The notes beneath the pieces are model-generated. The model saw nothing but the letters and a program-made list of their open reading frames with translations, made no database searches and was not told the origin of the DNA. The position numbers and the translations under genes were made by a program. A DNA stretch of 64,000 bases from Linnemannia schmuckeri. Its lineage: Eukaryota; Mortierellomycota; Mortierellomycetes; Mortierellales; Mortierellaceae. Location of the stretch: positions 2,976,001-3,040,000 of the forward strand of contig JANATG010000003.1 in the NCBI GenBank assembly GCA_029449235.1, in the 5' to 3' direction. Below are positions 12,646 to 25,179 of the stretch, piece after piece. How positions within the stretch are numbered: position 1 is the stretch's first letter; every line of letters starts with the position of its first letter.

Positions 12646-12949
12646 CGAGGCCAAATTGTCATTATCCGCCCAAAAATAGCGAGAAAATAAAAAAAAATAC
12701 TATTCAGAAAGTGACGCATGGCGCATTTGCACAAAGCTGAGATGTTACTCTACACATGGATCGATGACATGCTTACTTCAGATATGCACTTTTGTTTTTT
12801 CTTTCTTTTTGCCGTTTAACTTCTCCTTATTCTTCTTCTCACTCTTTTCTTCTCTTCTTTTCCCTCTTCTTCTTCTTCTTCTTTTCTTGTTACTGCACTC
12901 TCCACTCTACTTTTTCCTCTACTGCCAGCACACAACACAGCAAGGAAAT
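12521..12949. other. Intergenic region with long poly-A tract
   Basis: Between paralogues 1 and 2. Contains a run of about 38 A residues at 12607-12644 and, from 12785, a long CTT/TTC-rich leader that is open in one frame but clearly low complexity. Confidence 0.6.
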
Positions 12950-14300
12950 ATGCAACACGCAACGTCAGCAACAGCAGTAACAGCAGGAGCACCAGCAGCA
13001 GTTGGAGGACGTGCTTGCCTCGATTCGAAGCTCACTCGTCACCATCCTCTAGTGCAAACAAACAACACCAACACCAGCGCCTCCTCCTCCACTACCACCA
13101 CATTCACTAGCAACACACTCACTTCCTTCACAACATCACTAGAAATCCCACCCTACAAACCACCACCGAAGGACAGCCTCCAAAAAATCCCACTGGACAT
13201 TCTCCTCCAAATCGCACTCTTACTCCCCTGCCCGGCCTTCGCCTCCTTCCTCCAGACCTGTCGTTACGTCTATTATAACCTGGACACGCGATGGGTGTGG
13301 CATCAACGGTTTGTATTGCGGTTAGGGAGGGGGTTGCTGATTTATTTACTGAACCCGAGGGATTATCTGACCAGGGAGTTGCTTAGTGGGAAGGGTGAGC
13401 AAGTGAAGGATACGAGTGTTGTGGCGAAGGAGAAGCTTGTTGAATGGTATTGGATGTACAGTAAGTATCTGTTGAAAGGCCATGTTTGTGCTTTTCTTTT
13501 TTTTTTTTTTTTCTCCTCGGAGGAATAAAATGTTACCATGCAACATTCGAAATATTTCTCACACCTAAATTCACTTACCTTTTTTTTTTTTTTTTTTTTT
13601 TTTTACCATCGACGCGTAGCGAGGACAGCTGTACCGGCAAAGGAGATGTACATCTGCCACCGGGACAACTACTGGAACTTTGTCAGTGATAACAGGAGTC
13701 CTTACGGACTGGCCGCGGACTTGACATCAGGACTGTGGTGGTTGGATGTGAGTGCGATCCTGTTTGGTGTTGGACCTGGGCGGTATCGCGTCCAATGGGG
13801 GCTTGCGTTGGATGATAGCTCTTGTGCTTCTAGGGTCCAGTTCCGTGTTACTGCCTTTTCTCGTGACGAGGTAACTTTTTTTTTCTTTTCAGTTATCGTT
13901 TGTTTCCAATGGTGAGGTGGTCTTTTTTTTTTATTGTAGTAAGTATTGACATTTTTTTTTTTCAATCTTATTTTCTCCTTAGGTTCCGGAATGGTACAAC
14001 GAGGCAAAGAACTGTATCGATTATACCCCCAGCACAACCGAAAACTTCCTCAGCCACACCAGCGCAACCAACAAGAAGGAAATCGAACCCTCGGAGGCAT
14101 TTATTTTCCAGCACCCACAGGTCCTTGTGGTTGAAAAGGACAAACCAACTCTTTTCGTGCAGATGAGAGATCATGGGAAGTACAGGACGGGGTTGAAAGT
14201 CTTGTTCGTAAGGATTGCTCCTGCGGGCGAGGATGAGGTTGATGATGTTGAGGACGTTGATGTGGGTATCGTTGAGAGAGAGTTTGGGTTAGGAGACTAG
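12950..14300 (+). CDS. F-box / PP2-like protein, paralogue 2
   Basis: Three exons (12950-13460, 13620-13870, 13983-14300) encode 359 residues with the same intron positions and phases as paralogue 1. The F-box is at residues ~79-105 (IPLDILLQIALLLPCPAFASFLQT), followed by TRWVWHQRFVLRLG. The PP2-like half includes LWWLDVSAILFGVGPGRYRVQW and the segment after the second intron beginning VPEWYN. The N-terminal 75 residues are Thr/Ser-rich. An in-frame ATG exists at 12764, but the sequence between is a CTT-rich leader, so 12950 is preferred. Introns carry long T runs (13496-13512 and 13581-13604). Function as an SCF substrate receptor is inferred from the F-box. Confidence 0.82.
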
Positions 14301-14622
14301 AGAAGGTACCAGTGGAGGAGGATGAGGCTAACGGGAGAGAAGGGGCTGTTTCTTCTTTGAACTGATGAAGACTGAAAATGATAGGGGTGCGTGGAATAAA
14401 GAAGAAGCGCGGGAATCATCATGCTTGCATTGGAACAAGATTGGAGATATGGTACGGGCGGTGGTCAGTTGCGCAGTTGTCCCATCGTGCCATGAGTCAA
14501 AACGCAACTCCTTCGATTTCTATTTGACTCTGCTATACCTTTGTGGCCATTCTCTTTTTCTTTGTTTGTTTCAAATTGCCTTTTTATCCCTCCGTCAATC
14601 GAATTTGCCCTCCGTCGCGACC
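14301..14622. other. Intergenic region
   Basis: 322 bp between paralogue 2 and the decayed third copy, ending in a T/C-rich leader. No feature supported. Confidence 0.5.
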
Positions 14623-16169
14623 ATGAACGCTCCACTTTCTTCCTCTACTCTTGCTTCTTCCTCCTCCTCACGCACACACCAGGAATAACAAGAACATCAA
14701 CAACAAGGACATCCTCCACCAGCAGCCGACAAATTATCACAACTCCCTCATGAAATCCTCATCCAAATCGGCCTGGCACTCTCCAACCGCGAGTTTGTCC
14801 GGCTCGTGCAAACAAACCGAGAGATTCGACAAGTACTGGACACACGCTCGATGTGGCGCCGTCGGTTCGTGGACATAATCGGGCTCGGGTACTTGCAGTA
14901 CCGGTTTGCTCGAAGCTGAGCGACAACAGAACAAAATTGAGACGCGGAAGCACGAGGAAGAGGAGGAGGCGCAGCAATATAGGATGTAGATAATGTTGAT
15001 GATGATGATAAAAAAGACGGAGTGGACAGAGTGAATGTGAAGGCAGATAAAAAGGAGGAACAGAGGAGGAGGAGAAGGGTGGAGACAAAAGAACTTGAGA
15101 CGAGATGGAAGATGACGACCGCTGAGGTGAAGAAGGAAAGTTGTCAATTCTCAAAGCGACGTCTTATCTCATGGCTCTATGGCCTTGGTGAGTATCTTCT
15201 TTTTTTTTGGTTAATGAGAAAAAAAAGGGGGGGGGAGACGCTTGTCCAGTCTGAAGGCTGGGCAATGAGATCATTTTCATTTTGATACCACGGATATTTT
15301 TCTTTCTTTCTCCTCTCACATTTATCTGAATACTAATGGTTAAAAATAGCAAGGATGCGCGTAAATGTGAAAAAGATGTCGACACGGTTATCAAGAAGTT
15401 TATCTCGCGTGAAGTAATACTGGGCAACCTTGTATGCCGTCCAACCGGGGCAGCGGTACTGGGTACAATGGGGCGTCACCATTGAGGACATCCATGGGTC
15501 CTTTGTCGGCGATTACCGCGTCTGGATCTCTGACAAGCACAAGGTAACAACTCCACCACTCCCTTTCTTCATTGTTCCTTGCTTGTGTCATAGAGAAAAG
15601 GAAGGGCACTTGTTTTATTTACTTGAACATTATTACTTTTACCGTTCATGTTCTAGATGATGACGAATGATCCAAAGAAATCAGAGGAGACTCTAACGTT
15701 GATCTCCCGACCACAACGCGGAATTGTTCATGAGCTGGGCCGGTTCGGGAAGGAACGAACTCTACACTTGCCAAAACCCAGGATCCCCACCTGGATCGTG
15801 AATAAGAACGGCAATAATGTCGACAGCACCAGTAGTACCACCGACAGCAACAACAAGGAGCGCATCGACCACTATTTCAGTACCAGGAAGCCTTCTTTTA
15901 GCGACCATGCAATCGTGCAACTCCCTCAACCACTTTACATCCCTCTTTACTGCGATGATAGCGATGGTGATGGCAATAGTGGGTACGAGAACGAAAAGAC
16001 GACGGTGACAGTGATGACTGGCTTACCTTTGGGGAATGCATACGCCAGTTGCGGATTGGCGATAGAGTATGTTCAGCTTGTGCCTGCTGGCGGAGGCGAT
16101 CCACGCGCCGTGGAAATTGAAGGTGAGGAGGAGGAGACTGAAAGTGGGATTAGTACGATTCAGCGGTAG
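14623..16169 (+). pseudogene. F-box / PP2-like protein, paralogue 3, decayed by nonsense codons
   Basis: Same three-exon layout as its two upstream neighbours (14623-15187, 15350-15543, 15657-16169). The F-box is clear in frame: LPHEILIQIGLALSNREFVR, then RSMWRRRFVD. The PP2 part keeps QRYWVQWGV, and the last exon is fully open for 170 codons. No frameshift is needed anywhere, yet five in-frame stops interrupt it: TAA 14686-14688, TGA 14917-14919, TGA 14938-14940, TAG 14980-14982 and TAA 15415-15417. Each could come from CAA, CGA or CAG by a C-to-T change. Exons 1 and 2 also have a purine-rich region (14940-15100) absent from the other copies. The open last exon could be recent conservation or chance. 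Confidence 0.75.
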
Positions 16170-17465
16170 GAGCAGTTGGTGGATAAAGACGATTGGGTGG
16201 ATGAGAGTTGGTATGACTGGAATGAGCCGACGTGGCATTCTAGGCGTCAATGGTTGGATGAATTTGTTTGCGAACTTTGTCAAGAGCGATAGCAGAATTT
16301 ACTTTTTTGATGGGAATAAAAAAAAAAAGAAAACAAAACACATTTGAGCGCGTTATTTTCTACACAGGATTGCATCTCGGCGAAAGACTTTTTTTTTAAC
16401 AGGATATAGTTTTCGCGAGTTCCGTTTGCTCCAATACCTCCAGTTCATTTTAGCCAGTCTCTCTCTCTCCTCCCTTGTCACCCATTAGTTTTTGTGTTAG
16501 CACTACGGCAAAACCACCCTTAGGGAGGAATAACCTTGATAAAAATGTTTTGGTGGAGCTACGAATACAAATCAGGACGCAACAAGACTTCATGATGTCA
16601 AAATCGCACAAAAGCATTCTTTATAAGAAGAATAAGCGGTTTTGGGATGAGAGACGCGCCGGGGTCCTTTTGAAGTAGGTTTTGGTCAATGCCTCAACCC
16701 CCAGTGGAGTGAAAAGAGTGGTTTCAAGACAAGGCAGGGAAAATAAGAACAAATGTCCAAAATGTCCATTTGATTCAAAAGGCAAAAAGATAGAAAGGAA
16801 CAAATTGGTGGCACTGCGCATCTTCTTTCATCTCCCTTCTTTCTTTCAGAAACATCTCATGCACGGAAATGTGATAGGTGAAAGTCCACAAGAAATCCCC
16901 TAAAAAAGGGGTTACTGTCTTCAGCATGGACTTGGATGGGTGAACAAAAGACCGACCTTGACTCTTCCTTCTCCAAGCGCGCGATTTAAATTGTAAGGTA
17001 CGGAAGCATGAGGTACACATAGAAGAAGCATAAACCAAACAAAGGGGAGAGTGCAGCAGTCGTAAACAAAATGAGCACATACCGCCTAACCCACTCGCCT
17101 CCGAAGAATGATCGTAGCCACACGAAAATTGATCGTAAAAAAGAATGTGCTTTGGACAGGATAACGAAGAAGAAAAAGGTGTTGATGGAAGTGAGGACAG
17201 ATAGGACGGGCGGGACTAAACGATTACCCGAGCGCAGGGGGTACAGAGGGTACAAGAGCAAAAATGCGCTGTTTTAGTTTCGCAAGATGGATCCTCATTG
17301 GGCGAGATAGTTCATTCCTAACTCATCGTCGATCGGGGTTTACAAAGTGTAAAGAAGGAAGAAGAGGTTTACGTACCAGATGGACACGAAGTTCATCCAT
17401 TCTGACTGTTTGTTATGTGTGTCGGAGCATTGAGGGATCCATCATGATAGCATGTCCATGGCGCG

Positions 17466-17499
<34 letters not shown>

Positions 17500-20400
17500 A
17501 GAGCCGATAATTAGTAAAAGGAGACACCTTTTTTTTTATCAAAGTTCCGTCCGTGGCTCGCATACGATAAAACAACGAAAAGGAGTCCGTGGTCCTCGTA
17601 TACACCTTCATGTGAACTTTTTTTCCATGCATAGTATTGAGGCAATTATGTGTTAGATGCAGGTTCTGCTTCCGTTCTGTTTGTGCCTCGATCTGGTCTC
17701 CTTTCTTTACTTACTCTTCTTCCATATCTCTCTGTTTTTGATCTGCCTTCCCCTTTCTTGTGCAGTACCAGTAAATTAGTCCATGACCCTGCTTTGCTTT
17801 CCTTTAATCATTCATTTCAAGATTCTGCACCCCTGCGTAGCAATGTCATTCGCACTTGTGGTCTGATCCAAGGAGTGGGTGAAGGGTGCAAAAGCAAAGC
17901 TTTAAAAATCGCGCAACCTTTGCCTAGTTCTCCCCTTCCCTTCCCTGTGCATTGGGCCTTCAGGACTTTTGTGTCTTCCTACTTTTTTTTTTTCAAGGGT
18001 ATTTCGCTTCGTTAATTTTCTGATCTACGTCCTTGCGTGTACCTTGAAGGTGATTATGTGTCCCTCGTTTCTGTCAAAATATTGTATTTTTATCCAAGAT
18101 TATCATCACGCACACGAGATTGAAGAAAAAAGAAGACTGTAATTGCTAGTTGAGAGCCATGAAGAATAGTAAAAAAAATACGAGAGCATTCGGTTTTTGA
18201 TGTGATGTGGTGTATAGAGTGTGGGCGTGTGATATGAAAATTCGCCTTTTTGTTCCAAGCAAAAAAAAAAAAAAGGCGATGCAGCTGGTCGAAAAAGAAA
18301 ACCCCTCACACTCTCTTACTCACTCACTCATGGATGCTATCCACGAGGGTAGGAGGGAGGGTCATGTAAAGTAGAAAAGGGTGGTAAAGGAGGACAACGT
18401 GGTTAATCTTTTCTGCTGATTGCGATTTTCTCCTACCATCCTTTGATCTCCGTCCCTGTGTCATACACTCATTCGCGCCTCTTTTTTTTTCGTCACAGAC
18501 AAGGAACGAGTTCCCTTGAAAGCTGTAGTTTTCCCGCCATCACCATGTTTGTTTTTCTTAGTATGTGAACGTTGAAATGACGAATCCGAAAGTTGTCTCA
18601 CGAAAGGTATTCAATAGGGCTCCATCCAGCCAATCAACGAGCTCCATTCTGGTTACCCTTTTTTCTGTTCCTCTTTTTTTTTTAGTGCGGTGTACTGTAG
18701 TGCGGTGTAGTGCTGGTGCGGTGAGGAAACGGCAAAAGGCCGTTGCCAGGCTTTTTTTTTTTCTGATCGCTTTTTTTTGTTGGTCGATAGTACTCAGGCC
18801 CTCATTGAGAACCCAAAAAGTGAGGGAAACTAACCGTGGTATAGCCTTCATTACCTGTACACAGCGTGAGAACGAGGCAAGCGGCAAGTGCCCAAAGGAA
18901 AAAAAACGATACGAGAGAGAGAGGAAAATGGGGTAACTCTTGGTCTTTCTACTTCTTCCCCCAAAATGCTGCTGCTCACCAAACAAACAAGCAATCATTT
19001 ATTTTCGTTCTTTGTGCTCTGCTCATGAACGAAAATTTACAGTAGAAAAAACTGTAACGTGAGAAAATTGAACCTTCGGAAAGATAGAACTTCCGTTGTG
19101 GTTATTCTGGTCTGGTGGACAGGTGGAATCCCACATTAAAGATAACGTTTTTTTTTCATAGCTTTATTTTCTTTCGACTTAAAAAACAAAGAAAAAATAA
19201 AAGTTGGGCTAGGCAACGCAAAAAAAAGGATGGGAGGGTGGGATGGGGGGGGGGATGACTAAACGACAGGGCTGGAGGATATCTCGTCATTCTTCTTACC
19301 CTTGCACTCCATGCTTGCTGACCAAGCGACTCGCATTTGCGATGAGCATAAACTGAAGGCCCGGAAGAAAAAAAAGATGCGAAAACAACAAAGTGAGAGT
19401 CAATTGACAGCCAGTCGATCTGCGGAGCAGATGTCTCTTCATCCAGTCCTTGACCACTACAATCAGGCATGCTAGCTTAATTGGACCTCCTTTGCGCTTT
19501 GTAATAACTTGCTAAGCAATTAGAGCGAGAGATAAAAAAAACGAGCATCAATAATTTTTTTGCCCACAGGGAAGTGGAAGAGAGATCGGACAAATACGCA
19601 AACCCTCAATTACGCTGTGTATTCGTCTTTTCGTTCTTCGATGACCTTCTACTCTCGACAAACTGACGAAGATAGTCAAAATACTTGTTTTGTTTGTTTA
19701 GCTGTAAACAAAGCGCACGCACATGGACGGATTGACTGCACGTAAAAACCTGAACTGCACAGACTGCAAATCGCACTAGCGACAAAAAACGAGGTAGACA
19801 GGAACGATGATCTGACAAAAAGGCGACGGAATAATCGAAGGAGCGAAATGGTCAGTCAGCGGTAGGCAGAACAGGGGTTGTTGGGGTTGAAAGGAAAAAT
19901 AAAAGGTAAAGGGTAAAGGGTAAAGGGTAAAGGGTAAAGGAGAAGGAAGAGGGAGAGGAGGAGAAGAGAAGGAGTGAACAAATGACTGGCTACGCTGAAC
20001 TGAACTCGCAGGTCCATCCACACACTCACGCGCAACTTGACTACGAAGATAGGACCAACGAGAACACGAAGAGATTGAAAAGAGATGGAGAATAGGAGAG
20101 AGAGGGGAGAGAGAGGGGGGAGTGGTGATGAGCATTCAGGTTCATGACGCCTATGACATGATGACACCTTATCTGTTCGCTGGTCATGTATAACAATTCA
20201 TTCTGGATGAAATGTAAACGTTCAGGGCGATTGTTATAGCATCACCTTCTACGCTTACACTCGGGGCACGTCAACAAAAAGTTTAAGAAAGTAGACAGAA
20301 CGCAATGTGGGTGATACCCTTTTCACATTGCATTAGGAGAGGGTTGGTGGTAGTAAGAAGGTTGAAAAAGAAGAGTTGAAATGATAGAAAAAGTGGATTC

Positions 20401-21764
20401 ATATATATGTTTGTGTAAGGTTTAGTTTTTTTTGAAAGACCTCGATGGTTTGGCCTCGACTCTGCTGTCAATGCGAGATGAATGAGAGGGTGTTGGGAGT
20501 AGAATCAACCCTTTTATATTTGGGAGGCGACACAAGAGAGTAAGAAAGTGGAAAGTGATGGCGAGTGCTTTTCTTTCTGCATGTAGAAAATAGTAATGAG
20601 GAAGATAGATAAGTAATGAATATGCCTCAAGGAGTGTGTGCAAAGATGATCTGCTTTTTTTTTTTTTTTTTTTTCTGCAGTTTTTCCCTCCAGCCGGTTG
20701 ATATTTCATTTGCATTTTTCCAGTTGATGGCTTGCTGCAGGTACAAGGAGCACCCGTTATGACACAAGAAAGGCCCTTTGAAAGAAGCGAGCGAGACCTG
20801 TCCATCCAAGGAGCACCAGTTCCTTGTAAGAAGATCCATCATCTCAGAGCACGGAAAAGTCCCATAACTTCTCTTCTTGTATGAACCCATCAATAAAAAA
20901 AAAACGAAATGTTCATCAGGTCTCAATTGAATTGATCTGTTATTATTCAGTTCACTATGACGAGATTTTCGCCTTTTTGAAAATGTGCTGCTGTAGTTTG
21001 ATTGAATTGAACTGAATTTAATTGAATACCCCAAGAGTGCCACATTCGAGATAAACCATAGTTTGTTGCTTTGCAAACAAAAAAGAGTCTTTGTCGTCGT
21101 TGTCAGCCAATGGCGATCGATTCTTCTGTTCAGCAATGGATAAACAGATGTCCATATCTCTCTCCTTTGTTATCCCTGTGCCTGCGAAAGAAGACAAATG
21201 AGGGAACAAGTGCTGTGGGTCCACGGCAGAAGAAATAATAAATGGCCCTTCTGATTTTCCGCGCAGACAGATATACAACTCATCCTTTTTTTTTATCGCT
21301 CACCCACGACTTGGCTTCTTTCTTTCTTTTTTATTTTTCTCCTTCCTTCGACTTTTACTCCTCTTTCTCTCCTTCACTTTCAGCTTTCTTCTTTTCTACA
21401 CTTCCATCTTTCTTTCTTCTTTCTTTCTTTCTTTCTTTCTTTCTCTCATCCTTCATATTCCTTCATTCATATCATCTCTACTACACTTTCCTCAACACTC
21501 TATCCTCCGACTCACTCACTCACTCACTCACACACCTCCTCTTTCCTCGTTCCTCGATCCCCTCCGGCTATTTGTCAACCATATCTTACCAATAGACAAC
21601 CTACCACAAAAAAAAGAACGCCGATCGACAATTTTTTTCAACACTCAACCCCACACGACTACTTTTTCACTTTTCTCTCTTTTTCTCCTTTTCTTTTTCT
21701 TTTTCATTCTCACAACTCGGTACCTGGATCATCCTTCTTCTTTTCTCTTTCCCTCCTCCTCCTC

Positions 21765-21795
<31 letters not shown>

Positions 21796-22151
21796 CTCAC
21801 AACTCTCCTTTCCTCTCCACGCTGGATTAACACTTTGCATGTATCTAGTCGTCCTCTACACTTTTCGCACTCCATCTCCACCCGCCAAACTGGACCCAGC
21901 CATAGCTCCACTCCCAGTCCACACGTAAAGGCACTCCATCCCTTTTGCTACTCCTCTTCCTTTCCCTTTGCTTCTTTGCCAAGAACAAAAACCTCCCCAC
22001 TCTTGTTTATTTCTTTCCCTGTGAATACGCCCATTTTTCTTTGTCCCACCCTTCTTTCCCTTCCCTTCTGACGCCCTGACCCCTACCCCCTCCCCCATTT
22101 TTCCCCGCAACCTTCCCAACTTTCCCCTCTTTTCAACCACACATACACCCA
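16170..22151. other. Gene-poor 6-kb region
   Basis: No ORF here looks protein-coding: all are short, low complexity or T/C-biased, and I could not join any into a conserved protein. Contents seen: a run of about 30 T at 17469-17498, a tandem GGGTAAA heptamer array near 19904-19940, a TTTC tetranucleotide array near 21420-21443, a CT run near 21767-21788, and from about 21240 a long pyrimidine-rich stretch leading to the kinase start codon. It probably includes the promoter and leader of the kinase. A long non-coding RNA cannot be excluded. Confidence 0.5.
19904..19940. repeat. GGGTAAA heptamer array
   Basis: About five near-perfect tandem copies of GGGTAAA (AAAGGGT in register). It differs from the usual fungal telomere hexamer TTAGGG and is too short for a telomere remnant; best read as a minisatellite. 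Confidence 0.7.
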
Positions 22152-24665
22152 ATGTTGTCTTCTAGTCCTGTCCAAATTATCCCTTCCTCCCCTGCCTCCC
22201 TGGCCCATAAGAGAACAATCGCAGTCTCTCCCTTGGTCCGGTCGACCCTATCCCTGGAGGAGGAAGGAAACAGCGATATGCCCCTTACATCCGCTGATCA
22301 ATCCACACAGCAACAGTCTCGGCATACTCCTCATGTTCTTCACCATGTCACATCCCGTCTTGTTGTTGCTGCCCAGCTCACTCAGGATCCTCTCGACGAC
22401 GAGAATGCTGATGTTTCGAGCCTTGGAGACGATTCGGAGGCGGATCGGTCTACTTTGGCGGACGAGTCGCCCAGGAGCGCACTTGCGCCTGCGAGGCAAG
22501 GATCTTCGGGGTCTTCGTATTCTATGATGATGATGCATCCTTTCCAGATGGATCACTCTTCATCTCCTTCGTCGACCTTTTATCAACACCACAGCCAGTC
22601 GCAGTCATCGCATCATGGCCATGGTCCACCCCACCACTTGACGAGGACCAACACCGATACCACAGATGTCTTGGTCTCGATGCCTGCCTCGATCGAAGCT
22701 TCGAGACACAACTCGGACGATGAGGATGATAGCCACTCGCCTTACCCTCGTCATCATCGTCTCGGTCACGGACATGGTCATCACCACAGCCACCATCATC
22801 CACATGCTCCTCACCATTATCTGGACCAGCAACAGCATCACCACACCTCGTCGATCCAGGACTGGACCCAGCGTCGTCAAAACCAGCAGTCGACCTCCAC
22901 TATTCCTCAGCAGCAGCACTTCCAGCTCCAGGCACCACCCAAGCAGCCCAAGGTCGAGGAGAAGGCTGAGGAGGTCAAGCAGACTGTCGTTGGGACGCCA
23001 TTGATTCGGGAGATCGCCACTGCATTAGAGGCTACGCAGTTGTGCGACGAGCCTGAACAGGAACAGGAACAGGATGATCTGCGTGATGATGCCACCTCGG
23101 TCGCCGTCTCCTCCGTCGAGGAGTCTGTCGCCTCCGCCACCGTCGCGCTTCCCATGCCCATCCCCAAATCCAAAGTTCCTCACACCTACCTCCCGGCCTC
23201 GCCCATCTCCCCCTCCCCCAAGAAGTCTTCTTCCTTCTTCTCCAAGCGTCGCGATTCGAAGCTCTACCGCAAGAAATCCACCCGTGAGACCTCGCATGGC
23301 ATCTTCCATGACCTCAAGCGGTTCTTGAAGGTCCATTCCAACTCTCCTCTCCTCTCGCCCTCGTCTCCTCCTGCTGATGGGTCTTCTTCGCCACCAAAGA
23401 TGAAGAAGTCCTCGTCGAGCGGCAGCCTTCACAGCGAATCATCCAAGCACCACCACCAGGGCCCCCACGGCAACGCCATCGAAACTAATCTTCGCAAGAA
23501 GTACGGTAAGATGGGCAAAGTCATTGGCTCGGGCGCCGGCGGAACTGTCCGTCTCATCACCCGCGAATCTGATCATAAGACCTTCGCCATCAAACAGTTC
23601 CGGAAACGCAAGCCCTCCGAGTCCGAGCGCACCTACGTTAAGAAGATCACGTCCGAGTACTGTCTTGGTTCGACCCTCCACCATCCCAACATCATCGAGA
23701 CCCTTGATATCATTCAGGAGGGTGATAGCTACTATGAGATCATGGAGTTTGCAAAGTATGAACTTTTTTCGTCGGTCATGTCGGGTGCCATGGTGCGAGA
23801 CGAGATTGCGTGCTGCTTTAGGGGGATTGTCGATGGAGTTGCGTATCTGCATGAGATGGGTGTGGCCCATAGGGATTTGAAGTTGGATAACTGTGTCATG
23901 AATGAGCGTGGCATTGTCAAGATTATTGACTTTGGATGCTCCATGGTCTACCAGTTGCCCTTTGAGAAGCAAATCCAAATGGCTAAAGGTAACCACTTGC
24001 TCTTTTATTAATTTGATGTGCTATTTTTTGTCAAAGCTCACACCCTTGGCGCGAAAATAACGGATTGCTAACCCATTCTCTCTCTTGTTTCCCTGAACTT
24101 ATTATCAATAGGCGTGTCAGGCTCAGACCCATATATCGCCCCAGAAGTCTTCACAACCGAAGAACACGACCCCCGTTTGGCTGACGTCTGGTCCCTCGGC
24201 ATCATCTTTGTCTGCATGACTCTCTGCCGGTTCCCTTGGAAACTCGCCAAGACCGGCTCCGATGCTGACCCCTCCTTCGAAGCCTACGCAAACCCCTCGG
24301 GTGCCGGAAAGGCCCGTCTTCTCAAACTGATGCCCCGCGAATCTCGCCCCATCCTGGGCCGCATGCTCGAAGTTGACCCTGCCAAACGTGTCCAGATGAA
24401 GGAGGTTCTGGAAGATGAGTGGGTCAAGGGAATTGAGGTGTGTACATTGCAGGCCATGTGTTTGTACCACCCTCATCACTTGGGCGAGGACCCTAACTGT
24501 GTCTCGAACCCTAACCCCAAGCCTCGGTTCCATCAGCAGTCGGCATATGTCAAGGATGAGGTTGTGAGGGGTGTCGACGTTGAGTCGTCCGAGGATGAGG
24601 AAGTTGTTAGCGTGACGACGGCTTCTTTTACCAGCGTCCAGATGGCCGTCGCTCCCGTCCACTAG
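22152..24665 (+). CDS. Ser/Thr protein kinase, Npr/Hal family
   Basis: Two exons (22152-23988 and 24112-24665) encode 796 residues. The first ~440 are disordered, rich in Ser, His, Gln and Pro, with a His-rich patch. The kinase domain starts with GKVIGSGAGGTVRL (glycine loop), then FAIKQF (catalytic Lys), VAHRDLKLDN (HRDLKxxN loop), IIDFGCS (DFG), and, across the intron, DPYIAPEVF (activation-segment end) and DVWSLGIIF. Insertion of the intron just after DFG and the short YIAPE segment match the fungal Hal5/Sat4/Npr1 group, which adjusts stability and trafficking of nutrient and ion transporters at the plasma membrane. An acidic tail follows the domain. Which member of the group it is cannot be told by eye. 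Its upstream region is unusually long (6 kb). Confidence 0.88.
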
Positions 24666-25179
24666 ATCAATATCCTCCCCCCTCTTTTTGTATTTTTATT
24701 TTTTTTTCCCCTTTCCTTCGCCTGTAACAAAAGCCCTCCCTCCCTTTCTCATTAGATAACGTACATTCCATCTGTAACAATACACGTTTTTCTTCAGGAA
24801 AAAAGAAAAAAAAAAATTCATTACGCATCTATGTTTACTTTCTTGGTGCTGTGCTTTTGGATATGCTTGATGACATGCGAATGCGACAGGACAAGTTACC
24901 CAGGAAACTAATCAAAAGTCTCGTGAGTGCTACAGGATAAAATGACGTCTTTTACATGCAAGGATTAGTCCCCGCTCAGATGATAACAATCCAGAATAAC
25001 AAGTGCTGACAAAATCAATCTAAATTTTGAGCACTGGGTTTTTTTTAATCTTTTCGATCACACCTCACGCACATGCACCATGTTCCCATTCCCATTACGC
25101 TCACTACTCAATGCTCAAAGATATACATCACAAAAGTGATCCCATGATCCTAAAAATACAAAAAGTCACTTTATTACTA
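24666..25179. other. Convergent intergenic region
   Basis: 514 bp between the 3' ends of the kinase (plus) and the DUF2045 gene (minus). Two trailers meet here; T-rich and A-rich runs, no other feature. Confidence 0.6.

Noticed and set aside
12764..12949. Upstream in-frame extension of F-box/PP2 paralogue 2
   Set aside because: The extension is almost pure CTT/TTC low complexity; it is a leader, not protein.
19904..19940. Interstitial telomere
   Set aside because: The unit is the heptamer GGGTAAA, not TTAGGG, and the array is only about five copies.
21240..21600. 117-codon ORF (TTTC-rich)
   Set aside because: Low-complexity leader of the kinase gene; composition-driven open frame.
22248..23432. 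Long antisense ORFs across the kinase gene
   Set aside because: They mirror the His/Ser/Pro-rich repeats of the real gene and show no domain.
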